Below, in pieces: positions 34,397 through 43,768 of a stretch of DNA of 52,070 nucleotides. The number at the start of each line of letters is the position of its first letter. The stretch's first letter is position 1. Position numbers and translations under genes: made by a program. Source of the stretch: Clostridiales bacterium (GTDB taxonomy: Bacteria; Bacillota; Clostridia; Lachnospirales; Lachnospiraceae); NCBI GenBank assembly GCA_023663185.1, contig JAMPHY010000021.1:1-52070 (forward strand). The letters run 5' to 3'. Below the pieces are notes generated by a model. The model saw only the letters and a program-made list of their open reading frames with translations, was not told the origin of the DNA and made no database searches.

Positions 34397-35446
34397 ATGA
34401 GCAAAGAAAGAAAAATTATAACAAAAAAAGATTCCGATAGGATGTTTAATATTTTAATTGTATTTACGGTTATATTTATAGCCGTATCTCTAGTGTATAT
34501 TTTTGTAGATATGGGCACATCCGGACAAATTGCATATATTATATTCGGAGTATTTTTTCTACTGTGTGTTTCTATTGAAGCAGTGTTTCAACTGAAATAT
34601 TGGTCTCAAGGAGTTTCAGCGCATGTTACCAACTACCAAGGTGCAAAATGCTTTGAAGAAATAGATTCTTACATAAGGAATCTTGGAGAATGCAACACCT
34701 ACTATCGCGGTGTAATATTTGAATTGAATAAAATATATAAAACTAGCCCAGAGCTAAAGCAATTAATTAATACCCAAGACTTTGAAACATTATACACAAG
34801 AAAAACTTATTTAGAGAATAATCTAGACTTTTATAACAATACAATTCAGCTTGTAGCTGCCCTAGGTATTTCATTAGTAGTAATATTTGCCCAAGTAGGA
34901 TTAAGTAATGAGACGAATTTTGCATACGGATATTTTATTATTGCGCTTATTTTGTTTCTATTATGTGTAACTATAAAATACTTCACAAAAGGCAGAGGTG
35001 ATTCATACATATATAATCTACATGAATATGAACTAAAATTATTAAAAGAAAAGATAGACTCAGCAAATAAACAACTGCAAGCAAATAGCGACATTGAAAA
35101 AATATTACTACTTTATCATGCAATTAATAATATATTAATAAATATATATAACAACCGAAAAGAATTACGCAGACTCAAATTAAGTAAAAAGGAAGTTAAT
35201 GAAATTTACAAGACATTGCATGAGTTGCCTTTATTGCAGGAATTGGATGGGGCAGACATCATTTGGGCTAAAATAGGTAGCAATGAACCCAAATATTACT
35301 TTCCTATAATAATAGATGCGGGGCAGTACAAATTTTTAAACAAAAACTACGAGAAAATGTACAAAATATTGCAAAGACTTCACATTATCGCCAGCCCTGC
35401 AATTAAGAATCCGTCTGCTAAAGAAGGTAAAGAAAAACTCTTCTAA
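34397..35446 (+). CDS. Four-helix membrane protein with coiled-coil, unknown
   Basis: A 349-residue protein with two pairs of transmembrane helices (about 16-38 and 44-66; 150-168 and 176-196). The 80-residue segment between the pairs and the C-terminal 150 residues are predicted by hydropathy to face the same side. The C-terminal part begins with a charged heptad-like stretch (YELKLLKEKIDSANKQLQ) and continues through a polar domain. No family recognised. It is transcribed divergently from the giant-protein operon, shares its AT-rich character and repeat-bearing promoter, and may be a membrane partner. That link is inferred from position only. Confidence 0.65.
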   Translation: MSKERKIITKKDSDRMFNILIVFTVIFIAVSLVYIFVDMGTSGQIAYIIFGVFFLLCVSIEAVFQLKYWSQGVSAHVTNYQGAKCFEEIDSYIRNLGECNTYYRGVIFELNKIYKTSPELKQLINTQDFETLYTRKTYLENNLDFYNNTIQLVAALGISLVVIFAQVGLSNETNFAYGYFIIALILFLLCVTIKYFTKGRGDSYIYNLHEYELKLLKEKIDSANKQLQANSDIEKILLLYHAINNILINIYNNRKELRRLKLSKKEVNEIYKTLHELPLLQELDGADIIWAKIGSNEPKYYFPIIIDAGQYKFLNKNYEKMYKILQRLHIIASPAIKNPSAKEGKEKLF

Positions 35447-35606
35447 TGTTTCGGGGTTCGGGGTTACATCACCCTAACTCCTCGTCATAAAAGCATAAGA
35501 AGTCCCCACTCCTTCAACACAGGTTCAGTATATCACAACTTACAGATGATGTCTATATTATTTTTCTATCATTACGGTAAAAAAATGTATATCGTACCGA
35601 TAACTT

Positions 35607-37382
35607 CTATTGCACCACCAGATAACTGCTCACCGCATAAACAGTTATGCCATTATAATCTAACTGCGACCAGCCGTTATCGCCGATTGCAGTTCTGGTA
35701 AGCACTTCGCCGTTATGCAGCACACCTACTACGGTATCCGCATTGGCGGTACTTGGCTCTAATCTTAAGTTTGTCTCAATCTTAGCAGTTACCGTCTCAG
35801 ATACCGGCGTATATATCGGTCCCTGCGGCGGCGCCTGTTTGCCTGTATCTCCCATATCTGTAGTCAGATAGCTGGTAACTGCATACAAAGTCTGTCCATT
35901 GTAGATTACCCTCGACCAGCCGTTATGACCTATACCTGTCCGTGTCGCCGTGTCTCCATGAATAAGCTTAGTCACGATTGAAGCGTCATTTAATGTGCTC
36001 GGTTCAGAACGCAGATTTGTCTCCTGCTTGGCTGTAACGACCTCATTTACTTCCGTAAAAATAATTCCCGCTTCCGGATTAGCTTCCACTATTTCAGGCG
36101 GCGTTATATCTTTTGCCTCCGCTTCCTGCGAATATCCGAAATATGCAATATTAACATCTGTCTTCTTAGGTATTCCGTCCACTATTCCCTGTCCTGTATA
36201 CTGCCACATAGCATGTGTGCCCGTATAGCTTGACACCGTTGTCTGCGGGTACGGCTGCTCCGGATACTGCGCTACCCATATTTTATACTTTGCTGCAAGC
36301 GTATCGGTATTCCACTGCGCATTTCCTTCAAGCTCGCCTTTAGAAGCATAGAACATAGGCGTATAGCCTGCTGCCGATATTTCATCAAGAAATGCGCAGG
36401 CAAGATTAGTACGCGCAGAAATGTCCAGCCCATATTGTCTACTGTCTGCCGACTGGTAGCCCTCACAGTTATAGGCAACTGGATATGTAATTCTATATTT
36501 AGAAATAATGTCCTTCGTAAAGGCGGCTTCCGCCCTCGCCTCTTCTTCCGTGACTGCCGTAGAAAAGAAATATGCTCCTATCTTGACTCCTGCTGCCTGC
36601 GCTTCCTGCATATTATATCTTGCCGTCGGATCTTCAAAAATCTCGCCTGTGGATTTCGCCCTGTACCCGACGCGAATCATGGCAAATTCTACCCCCGCAG
36701 CCTTAACCTTATTCCAGTCAATCGTCCCTTGATATTTAGAGACGTCTATTCCTATAGTAATGCCCGTAACTTCATTCTCACCGATAGCCGCCACCGTCAC
36801 TTCTGCGCCATTATCTACATTTTCTACACTATCAGAGCCTTGCGGAGCCTGTGGGTCCTGCTCATCGTCCAGCGCGCCTACCGTAACCTCTGTCTGTACA
36901 TCAGCACCGGACGACTGCGCTGATGTATTTTCTACAGAAAGATTGATTTCTTCGTTTTGTAAATTTTCAGTTTGCAGATTTTCCGTTTGAATGTCTTCAT
37001 TTGAAAATCTTTCACCCGACAGTTCCCTATCCTCAATAATTTCAGGCTGTATCAGCATTGTTTCCCGCGAATCTCCATGATTACCGAGCAAAGCGGCAAG
37101 CGTAATAACAAGAGCGATTACTCCCGCTATTCCGACTGCCGCCATACCATACATTATCTTCCTGTTGTCCGCATATTCAGGTTCGTCTAAATCTTCTAAG
37201 TCATCTATCTCGTCAAAATCTTCTATGTCCTCTATATCTTCTATATCCGCGCTTTCATCTAAATCCCCTAAGTCATCTATTTCCTCTAAATCCTCTATAT
37301 CCACTATTTCTTCATAATCAAAGTCCCGTCTCTTTTTTGGGGCGTTTCCTCTTTTTGTATCTCTTTTCATTTTAACGGTCAT
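35607..37382 (-). CDS. Membrane-anchored GH25 muramidase with two SH3b repeats
   Basis: A 591-residue cell-wall hydrolase. A basic start (1-20) leads to a 50-residue acidic IED/LED repeat tail (21-72) and one transmembrane helix (about 76-100), giving a type II anchor. A Gln/Asn/Glu-rich linker is followed by the GH25 lysozyme domain (about 205-420: GITIGIDVSKYQGTIDWNKV, GYRAKS, PVAYNCEGY, MWQYTGQG), then two SH3b repeats (VVTAKQETNLRSEPS and TVTAKIETNLRLEPS to the end). GH25 enzymes cleave MurNAc-GlcNAc bonds. The usual DxE catalytic pair reads NCE here, so Asp is Asn. AAAGGAG is only 2 nt before the first ATG; the ATG four codons later is possible. Confidence 0.87.
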   Translation of the reverse strand: MTVKMKRDTKRGNAPKKRRDFDYEEIVDIEDLEEIDDLGDLDESADIEDIEDIEDFDEIDDLEDLDEPEYADNRKIMYGMAAVGIAGVIALVITLAALLGNHGDSRETMLIQPEIIEDRELSGERFSNEDIQTENLQTENLQNEEINLSVENTSAQSSGADVQTEVTVGALDDEQDPQAPQGSDSVENVDNGAEVTVAAIGENEVTGITIGIDVSKYQGTIDWNKVKAAGVEFAMIRVGYRAKSTGEIFEDPTARYNMQEAQAAGVKIGAYFFSTAVTEEEARAEAAFTKDIISKYRITYPVAYNCEGYQSADSRQYGLDISARTNLACAFLDEISAAGYTPMFYASKGELEGNAQWNTDTLAAKYKIWVAQYPEQPYPQTTVSSYTGTHAMWQYTGQGIVDGIPKKTDVNIAYFGYSQEAEAKDITPPEIVEANPEAGIIFTEVNEVVTAKQETNLRSEPSTLNDASIVTKLIHGDTATRTGIGHNGWSRVIYNGQTLYAVTSYLTTDMGDTGKQAPPQGPIYTPVSETVTAKIETNLRLEPSTANADTVVGVLHNGEVLTRTAIGDNGWSQLDYNGITVYAVSSYLVVQ

Positions 37383-37457
37383 GTCTCCTTTTCTACACCA
37401 ATCGTTTGTTACTATCCACCCCCATATATAGCATATACCCTTGCAAATGTCAACTCT

Positions 37458-38333
37458 CTACATATTTCCATCACACTTTTCATAACGGTTTAGTTGAGAA
37501 TTTCCCTGTGGAAAAATACGTTTCTTCCTATATAAAATAAGCCCAATCATATACCTCGCAAATGCAATCACGAAACATACTCCTATTATAAGCACTGTAT
37601 ATTGTGCAAAGCCTTCCCAGTCTTGCCTGTACAATCTCCTTGCGAACGGAATTATTAAAACCACCAGAAGATACCAGAACACAGGGATTAAAAATCTGTG
37701 GGAGTGTTCCGCAAAATAAGATGACTGCAATGTGACAGACTCTTTTTCAGACGATTGCAGCATAATTGGCTCTTTTTCAGGTTGCATTAAAAATCTCCGG
37801 CAAGCAAAGTCAGCTAACGGATATGCGGCGCACATAAACGAGAAATATGTTGCCGTTCCGATAATCATATGTAATCTGTCCTGCGTAAGCCCGCCGCCTA
37901 TAAGTCCCATATTTTCAAGCACTATCGGAACATAAATAGACGCCGCAATCCTGATGCCATTTACCAAAATCGTATATACATAAGAAAATACTATACTTAC
38001 CCCAAACCATATATACCCCGACTTTGCCGACTTAATTCTGTATAGAAAAGAAAATATCAACATAAGAAAAACAATAAGCATGAACCTACACCCGCTGCAC
38101 TCCGGCGCAATCAGGAACTTATAAAAATGATTTACAAAGCCCATATGCGAAAGATATTCAAATTGAATGCCGCTAAGGATACTCACCCACTGTGCAGTGG
38201 GTGACAGTATCCATAACAAAGCATCGCTGTCATTGATTTTGCTAATATACCTCATAGTCAAGGCAATAATGATTGTGAATATATATAATGGTAAATATTT
38301 TTTAACGCCTGCAATTGTTCGATATAATCTCAT
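37458..38333 (-). CDS. xrtK: Exosortase-like transpeptidase (exosortase K type)
   Basis: A 291-residue polytopic membrane protein with about eight hydrophobic segments and the exosortase triad: Cys79 in APECSGCRF, Arg128 in LVNGIRIAAS and His155 in DRLHMIIGT. Exosortases recognise a C-terminal transmembrane sorting signal on secreted proteins and cut or transfer it. The Firmicute-type single-gene form suggests exosortase K. A long polar loop with a repeated ESE/QSS pattern (MLQSSEKESVTLQSS) lies near 190-210. The start at 38333 is chosen because it sits 4 nt after the stop of the VIT-vWA gene; a GTG 36 nt upstream overlaps that gene and lacks a site. The neighbour is the obvious substrate. 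Confidence 0.72.
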   Translation of the reverse strand: MRLYRTIAGVKKYLPLYIFTIIIALTMRYISKINDSDALLWILSPTAQWVSILSGIQFEYLSHMGFVNHFYKFLIAPECSGCRFMLIVFLMLIFSFLYRIKSAKSGYIWFGVSIVFSYVYTILVNGIRIAASIYVPIVLENMGLIGGGLTQDRLHMIIGTATYFSFMCAAYPLADFACRRFLMQPEKEPIMLQSSEKESVTLQSSYFAEHSHRFLIPVFWYLLVVLIIPFARRLYRQDWEGFAQYTVLIIGVCFVIAFARYMIGLILYRKKRIFPQGNSQLNRYEKCDGNM

Positions 38334-38337
38334 ACGT

Positions 38338-40362
38338 TTACCCCATTCTTCTGCGACCTTGTATATCACGTCTTTTTTTAAATAATACCGGCATAAATAT
38401 AAGGATTACCAACGCTCCGAAGAGAATTATCTCCTCCGGCTCCGAGCCAATTCTATATCCGACCGCCAGATTGGAAACTTCAAGCGGAAGCGGGAGCGGT
38501 TGATTAACGTCTGTGCCCTCGCCGTCCGGATTTCTGACAACGTCCAGTACGGCAATAAACGAGGTGTACGGAGTTATCATCGTATAGTCGAGTCCTATCT
38601 GTGTTACTTCCTGCCGCACCTTATCGCTTTCCGTATCCGTACCATAATCGACCAGACTCTGCACTCGTTTACGCGCCCACAGATAGCTTATTGCCTCATT
38701 TTCACCGGATATTGCGTCCGCAACTGATATACTCTGCGAATACTCGCCCGCTCCGGTTTTACCTGTAATATTAATAGTTCCAGCTACCTCTCCATCCCAT
38801 TTGCCAAGCAGGACTATCGGCTTGCTGGCGTATAGTGTCGGCATTATGGAAGGTTCGATATCATGCACCTTAAAACCTTCAAATGTAACTTTAATATCCG
38901 TCAGAATGGGCGACTGTATGTAGGTGCGGAATTTTTCTGCAATTTCGTCCGCTTCGTCCTCGTCCGTTACGATAAAGGGCTCTCCCTGTCCGATTGTAGC
39001 GATTCCTTCTATCAGGTTTCTATTGACCGCCTTGCCGATTCCGAATGAAAAGAACTCCGCTTCGTCCATGTTTTCTCTGACAATCTGAAATACCTCCGAC
39101 TCCCCGTAAATATATCCGTCGCTTATTATTACGATGTTGCGGGCGGTATCTTTATCTGCTGGCGTATTTAGCGCAGACTTAAGCGCTTCCGAAAGCTCGG
39201 TTCCGCCCGTACCGCTCTGCTCGTTTACCAAATCTATTGCCTTTTCGATATTTTCTTCAGTTGCCGGAACTGAACGGTTAGCCATCTTATAAGATGTTCC
39301 TGAAAATAAAATCAGGTTAAAAGTATCTGTCTCGCTCAGCCCCGAAACGAGATTTTTAATCAGCTTCTTCGCCGTATCCAACGGAAACCCCGACATAGAA
39401 CCGGATACGTCCAGCACGAAAATATATTCTCTGGGCGGTAGTTCTTCTACTTCATAACGCTCTGGCGGCTGTATCATCAGCATAAATACATTTTCGTCTT
39501 CGCCTTTATCCACCATAAGACCTGTACCAATCTCCTCGCCCGTGAGCTTATAGTCGAGAATAAAATCCCTGTTTCCTGCATAGTCCGATGAGTCCGCCAG
39601 CGTAACATGCGCCGTTGTGTTTTCGTTCCAGTCGATATCTATATTGTGCGAGCTGCTTGTAATAGAAGTAATAGGCATGGCTGACGAAACCGTTACGTCT
39701 ATATTGTACTCGTCTTTAGGGGAAACACCGTTCGCCAGATACGGAGTCGCCGTCCATTCATCTCTATCTCCGGATTCGTTTTGAACAGGACTTACATAAC
39801 GCGGTCCGCAGACAGTCGGAAATACAAACTGATATGTCCCGTCGGCCGGCATAATCAATTCTGTATAATGCAGTTCAATGAGAACTTCGTCGCCGGGCAT
39901 AATATTTGCCACGTCCATAGAAAAGACATTTGCCGTTTCCTCGGAAAGCATTGAGGCACTTTTGCCCTCGCTTTTTGCCTCTTCAAATTCTTCCTCCGCC
40001 TCTTCCTTTTCCTTAATAGTCGCCGTCACAATCTGATTTCCAATCTGCATTTTCATGCCGTGTATCGTCACTTTGGTAGACGCAGGAAAAACATAGTTGG
40101 CGTTTATAGGCTTGGTTCCTTCATTTGCATAACTCTGCTCCACATAGATGTCGGCGATAATTCCGTCGATTGACGCCTTTACATTGGTCTTTTTCAGGGG
40201 AAAGCAGTCCACTCCATACTCTTCGCTCTCCACATAGAAATACGGCGCGCCTGTCCTGTCTTCCTCTTCCGTCTCTGCTTCCTGCGCATGAACCACCGGT
40301 GCATAGCTTACAAGAATCAATATTACGGAAAAAATACATAATAGTTTTTTGTGCTTTTTCAT
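38338..40362 (-). CDS. Secreted VIT and vWA domain protein, likely exosortase target
   Basis: A 674-residue surface protein. It has a signal peptide (1-26, VVHA cleavage), a VIT domain (about 45-175; YVFPASTKVTIHGMKMQIGNQ and ANIMPGDEVLIELHYTE), a von Willebrand A domain with MIDAS DVSGS (318-322) and ISDGY, a beta-rich region, a Pro-rich PLPLPLEV stretch, then a C-terminal transmembrane helix (about 644-660) and basic tail KKRRDIQGRRRMG. The vWA domain would bind ligands through a metal ion. Translationally coupled to the exosortase gene 4 nt downstream. The promoter has a phased 11-bp repeat upstream. Confidence 0.85.
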   Translation of the reverse strand: MKKHKKLLCIFSVILILVSYAPVVHAQEAETEEEDRTGAPYFYVESEEYGVDCFPLKKTNVKASIDGIIADIYVEQSYANEGTKPINANYVFPASTKVTIHGMKMQIGNQIVTATIKEKEEAEEEFEEAKSEGKSASMLSEETANVFSMDVANIMPGDEVLIELHYTELIMPADGTYQFVFPTVCGPRYVSPVQNESGDRDEWTATPYLANGVSPKDEYNIDVTVSSAMPITSITSSSHNIDIDWNENTTAHVTLADSSDYAGNRDFILDYKLTGEEIGTGLMVDKGEDENVFMLMIQPPERYEVEELPPREYIFVLDVSGSMSGFPLDTAKKLIKNLVSGLSETDTFNLILFSGTSYKMANRSVPATEENIEKAIDLVNEQSGTGGTELSEALKSALNTPADKDTARNIVIISDGYIYGESEVFQIVRENMDEAEFFSFGIGKAVNRNLIEGIATIGQGEPFIVTDEDEADEIAEKFRTYIQSPILTDIKVTFEGFKVHDIEPSIMPTLYASKPIVLLGKWDGEVAGTINITGKTGAGEYSQSISVADAISGENEAISYLWARKRVQSLVDYGTDTESDKVRQEVTQIGLDYTMITPYTSFIAVLDVVRNPDGEGTDVNQPLPLPLEVSNLAVGYRIGSEPEEIILFGALVILIFMPVLFKKRRDIQGRRRMG

Positions 40363-40417
40363 TTTAACAACTATACTCCTTTCTCTGCCTGCTTATAATG
40401 TTTTATACGGTAACGCT

Positions 40418-40447
40418 TGTATACACATTACACTATGAAAGCATCAA
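40418..40447 (-). promoter_or_regulatory. Promoter for VIT-vWA/exosortase operon
   Basis: On the minus strand TTGATG (40447-40442) and TATACA (40423-40418) are 18 nt apart. The -35 lies inside the first unit of the 11-bp repeat array. Predicted start near 40411, leader about 50 nt. Confidence 0.55.
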
Positions 40448-40528
40448 AGCTGTATCATTTTTGCATCAAAAGAGTATAATATTTGCGTCAATTTAGCATC
40501 ATTTTTGCATCAAAGTTGTATCATGGGT
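40441..40528. repeat. Eight-unit 11-bp phased repeat array
   Basis: Units of exactly 11 bp start at 40441, 40452, 40463, 40474, 40485, 40496, 40507 and 40518 with core GCATCA or GTATCA (one GTATAA, one GCGTCA), each followed by an A or T tract in most units. Spacing equals about one helical turn, so cores and tracts lie on one face of the DNA. It fills the space between two divergent promoters. Confidence 0.85.
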
Positions 40529-40548
40529 GGATTCTTCCATCATAATAG

Positions 40549-40577
40549 TTGGAAATAAAAACATTATCTGCTATAAT
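40549..40577 (+). promoter_or_regulatory. Promoter for first AAA-ATPase/PD-(D/E)XK gene
   Basis: TTGGAA (40549-40554) and TATAAT (40572-40577), spacer 17 nt, about 90 nt before the ATG at 40669. Confidence 0.65.
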
Positions 40578-40668
40578 ACAAGAAAATTACTTCATAATTA
40601 TCTTAAAGAAAATCAAAATCATACGGCTGACATTCTGATTATGATCTGATTATGAAAAGAGGGATTGC

Positions 40669-42369
40669 ATGGAAAAAAAGCTAAAACTTCCTATAGGAAT
40701 TGAGAATTTTGAACGGATTCGGAATGATGGATTTTACTATGTGGATAAGACAAGAATGATTAGGGATCTTTTGGAAAATATGGCTCTTGTAAATCTGTTC
40801 ACGCGTCCAAGACGTTTCGGCAAAACCCTGAACATGAGTATGCTAAAATATTTTTTTGGGATTGGCAGCGATAATGCCGCTTTATTTGATGGGCTGGAAA
40901 TCTCCAAAGAAAGAGAACTCTGTGATAAATATATGGGTAAATTCCCAGTGATATCCATAACTTTAAAAGAAGCCGTGGGAAAAAACTTTGAAGAAGCAAA
41001 AACCATGCTCCGAAGGGTGATTGGAAAAGAAGCTATGCGTTTTCAATTCCTGTTGCAAAGTGACAGGCTGGCAGCCTCGGAGCACTGTCAGGTTGAAGCA
41101 TTTATCAATACAGACCGGACGGGAGCATTTACAATGTCTGATGAACTGTTAAAAGACAGCCTGCAGATTTTATCACAATTTTTACAGAAGCATTATGATA
41201 GGAAAGTCATTATATTAATTGACGAATACGACGTTCCCCTTGATTATGCGTACCGATATGGATATTATGATGACATGGTTGGACTGGTCAGGGCTTTGCT
41301 TGGAGCCGCCTTCAAGACAAATGACAGTCTGGAATTTGCAGTATTAACAGGATGCCTAAGGATATCAAAGGAAAGTATCTTTACCGGGCTGAATAACTTT
41401 AACGTCTATACTGTGAAAGATGTGCAATACAATGAATATTTCGGATTCACAGATACAGAAGTCAGGGAAATGCTCGGATATTATGGATTTATGGAAAAAT
41501 ACAGCGACATCAAGGAGTGGTATGATGGTTATCGCTTTGGAGAACTTTCAGTTTACTGTCCATGGGATGTGGTGAGCTACTGCCATGCCCTAAAGATGAA
41601 ACCGTCAATAGAACCGCAAAACTACTGGGTAAACACCAGCAGCAATGACATCATCCGACAGTTCATAGACAAAGCAGAGGCTACCACAAAGGATGAAATC
41701 GAACAACTGATTAATGGCAGGCATGTCAAAAAGTTAATCCGCCATGAATTAACCTACCGTGATTTGGACTCTGACATTGATAATCTTTGGAGTCTGCTCT
41801 TTACAACAGGATACCTGACACAAGACGGAACGGATGAAAACGGAATAACGAGCCTGACTATCCCCAACAAAGAAATCCTCTGGATATATACCCAGCAGAT
41901 ACGCAGCTGGTTTAAAGATACGGCTAAAAAGGATATCCGTAAGCTCGATGCGTTCTGTCGGGCTTTCATGGAAAATGATACTGCCGCTATTGAAAATGGC
42001 TTTACCTCATATCTGCGTCAGACTATCAGCATCCGTGACACCGGCGTCAAAATGGAAATGAAGGAAATTTTCTACCACGGAATTTTGCTAGGATTACTTA
42101 CGTGTATGCCAGGTTGGAAAGTAAAGTCCAATGCTGAATCCGGCGAGGGCTACAGTGACATCAGCGTTGAGGTTGAGGACGAAGAAATCGGCATCGTCAT
42201 CGAACTGAAGTATGCCGAAAATGCTGCATTTGATACTGCTTGCAGAGAAGCTATGAAACAGATTAAAGACAGAAATTACGAGGAAAACCTTATCGACGAC
42301 GGCATGAAAACCATTTACAGATATGGGATTGCGTGTTATAAAAAACGCTGCAAGGTTGTATCGGACTGA
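40669..42369 (+). CDS. AAA-ATPase-like/PD-(D/E)XK (PDDEXK_9) protein
   Basis: A 566-residue protein of the AAA-ATPase-like plus PDDEXK_9 family common in gut anaerobes. N-terminal ATPase: GIENFERIRNDGFYYVDKT, a Walker A-like RPRRFGKTLNMS, Walker B KVIILIDEYDVPL and sensor AVLTGCLRISKES. The C-terminal nuclease-like core is SDISVEVEDEEIGIVIELKY (D, E-x-K). The in vivo role is unknown; paralogue expansion and horizontal spread are typical. RBS GAGGGA precedes the ATG. A second family member lies 1.4 kb away on the other strand with only moderate similarity. Confidence 0.88.
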   Translation: MEKKLKLPIGIENFERIRNDGFYYVDKTRMIRDLLENMALVNLFTRPRRFGKTLNMSMLKYFFGIGSDNAALFDGLEISKERELCDKYMGKFPVISITLKEAVGKNFEEAKTMLRRVIGKEAMRFQFLLQSDRLAASEHCQVEAFINTDRTGAFTMSDELLKDSLQILSQFLQKHYDRKVIILIDEYDVPLDYAYRYGYYDDMVGLVRALLGAAFKTNDSLEFAVLTGCLRISKESIFTGLNNFNVYTVKDVQYNEYFGFTDTEVREMLGYYGFMEKYSDIKEWYDGYRFGELSVYCPWDVVSYCHALKMKPSIEPQNYWVNTSSNDIIRQFIDKAEATTKDEIEQLINGRHVKKLIRHELTYRDLDSDIDNLWSLLFTTGYLTQDGTDENGITSLTIPNKEILWIYTQQIRSWFKDTAKKDIRKLDAFCRAFMENDTAAIENGFTSYLRQTISIRDTGVKMEMKEIFYHGILLGLLTCMPGWKVKSNAESGEGYSDISVEVEDEEIGIVIELKYAENAAFDTACREAMKQIKDRNYEENLIDDGMKTIYRYGIACYKKRCKVVSD

Positions 42370-42394
42370 TTGTGTTTATGTAGAGGAATCAAGT

Positions 42395-42421
42395 AGGACT
42401 ACCGGTTTACCCGGTAGTCCT
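42395..42421. terminator. Bidirectional terminator hairpin
   Basis: A perfect 11-bp stem AGGACTACCGG (42395-42405) / CCGGTAGTCCT (42411-42421) with a 5-nt loop lies between the convergent ATPase and LysM genes; the plus side continues GATTGTTTA. Confidence 0.7.
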
Positions 42422-42427
42422 GATTGT

Positions 42428-43717
42428 TTAATCTGGTATACGCAATATCTGTCCTACTTGTATTTTGCCCGGATCTGAAATCTGGTCCGAATTGGCATCA
42501 TAAATTTTTCTCCATCTATAGCCTTTGCCATATTGGTTCTTCGCAATCTTCCAGAGTGTATCTCCCGGCTTCACTGTATAACCCCCATCACTTCCCGTCG
42601 GGGAAATATTTGCAACATCGTCTCCGGTCGCCGTGACAGTATCGGCAGCGTCTCCTTGTGCAGGCTGTGCCTGTTCTGTAAGGGGATAGATCAAGATTAT
42701 CTGTCCTACATAAATCCTGTCCGGATTGCTGATTGTAGAAGCATTATCCGCATAAATCTTCTGCCAGTAGCTGCTTGAACCATAATATTTCAATGCAATC
42801 CCTGATAACGTATCGCCTGCAACAACCTGATAAGATATCGGCTCCACTGTTTCAGTGCCGTCAGATGTCAAACCGATTCCGATTCCACCGTTGACAGCGC
42901 CTACAACAGCTCCGTTGCTTGTGTCTGTCGCATTTGTACCAGAGGTATTGACGCCATTACCAGCAGTATTACTGTTTGTATTGCCAGTCACATTGCTTCC
43001 AGTATTGCTGCTACTTCCACTACTGCTGTCACCGCCGCTATTGCCGCTGTTTCCAGTATTGCTGTCGCTTCCGCCGCTGCCGTTGTTTCCGGTATTATTG
43101 TTATCGTTATTATTATCGCCATTTCCGTCGTCAGACGTAGTGCCTAAATAGTAATTTTGCGCGGCGCGTTTCAGGGTATCATCATCCGTACGGAATTCAA
43201 TACCCAGCGTGTGCCTACCGGAGTCCCTATTTCCTAGCGTCTGGTTCGCAATCGTGATTCTGGTGCTTCCGGATTCAGCTTTATAATCCGTTCCCTTCAC
43301 TAACTTTTCACCATCAAGAAAAATGTCCGTAAATTCATCATACACACCTTCCGAAACAAGTGTCTGTTCACCATCACTTGACGGCACAGCCATTATGCGA
43401 TCTGTCAAATCATATCCGGTATCTGTCGCCCCATCGACATTGGCATCCGTATTTTCTTTTACTTCAAGCGTAAAGTCTTTATAGTCATCATAGGAAAACC
43501 CACTACTGTTCCTCATTTGTACTCCGAAAGTAAATTCTCCAGTCTCTTTTGGAACACCGTAAAGCTCTCCATTCGGCTTGAGTTCCATGCCATCCGGCAG
43601 TTTGCCGTACCATAAGCTGTAACTCGGTTTATTCCAACTGTATTTATTATTATTCTGTATTACGAAACCGTAAGGAACATATTTAACTGCTTCTGGAATC
43701 TTGAATAACAATAACAA
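42428..43717 (-). pseudogene. 5'-truncated LysM surface protein
   Basis: A 429-codon remnant of a secreted wall-binding protein. It begins inside an Ig-like (He_PIG-type) domain (IPEAVKYVPYGFVIQNNN, LPDGMELKPNGELYGVP), then a beta domain (FLDGEKLVKGTDYKAESGS), a long Asn/Ser/Gly linker (about 205-275) and two LysM domains (YQVVAGDTLSGIALKYY and YTVKPGDTLWKIAKNQY) that bind peptidoglycan. There is no signal peptide. The first codon is TTG directly preceded by an in-frame TAG with no ribosome site, so the 5' part is missing. The loss point lies in the 51 nt between this remnant and the next ATPase gene. Confidence 0.75.
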
Positions 43718-43768
43718 CTAATAACAGCCGGGAGTTTGTGGTTTCACACAGTCATCAGCGGCATGGGC

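Noticed and set aside
36435-36923. Plus-strand open frame of 162 codons inside the GH25 gene
   Set aside because: It has no ribosome site or family features and lies opposite a clear coding region.
40441-40528. CRISPR-like array
   Set aside because: Units are 11 bp and contiguous with no unique spacers; better read as a phased regulatory repeat.
42870-43140. Repetitive GCTGTT/CCAGTATTGCT-type stretch that could be taken for a repeat array
   Set aside because: It codes for the Asn/Ser/Gly linker of the LysM remnant in frame; unit lengths vary and no spacer pattern like CRISPR exists.
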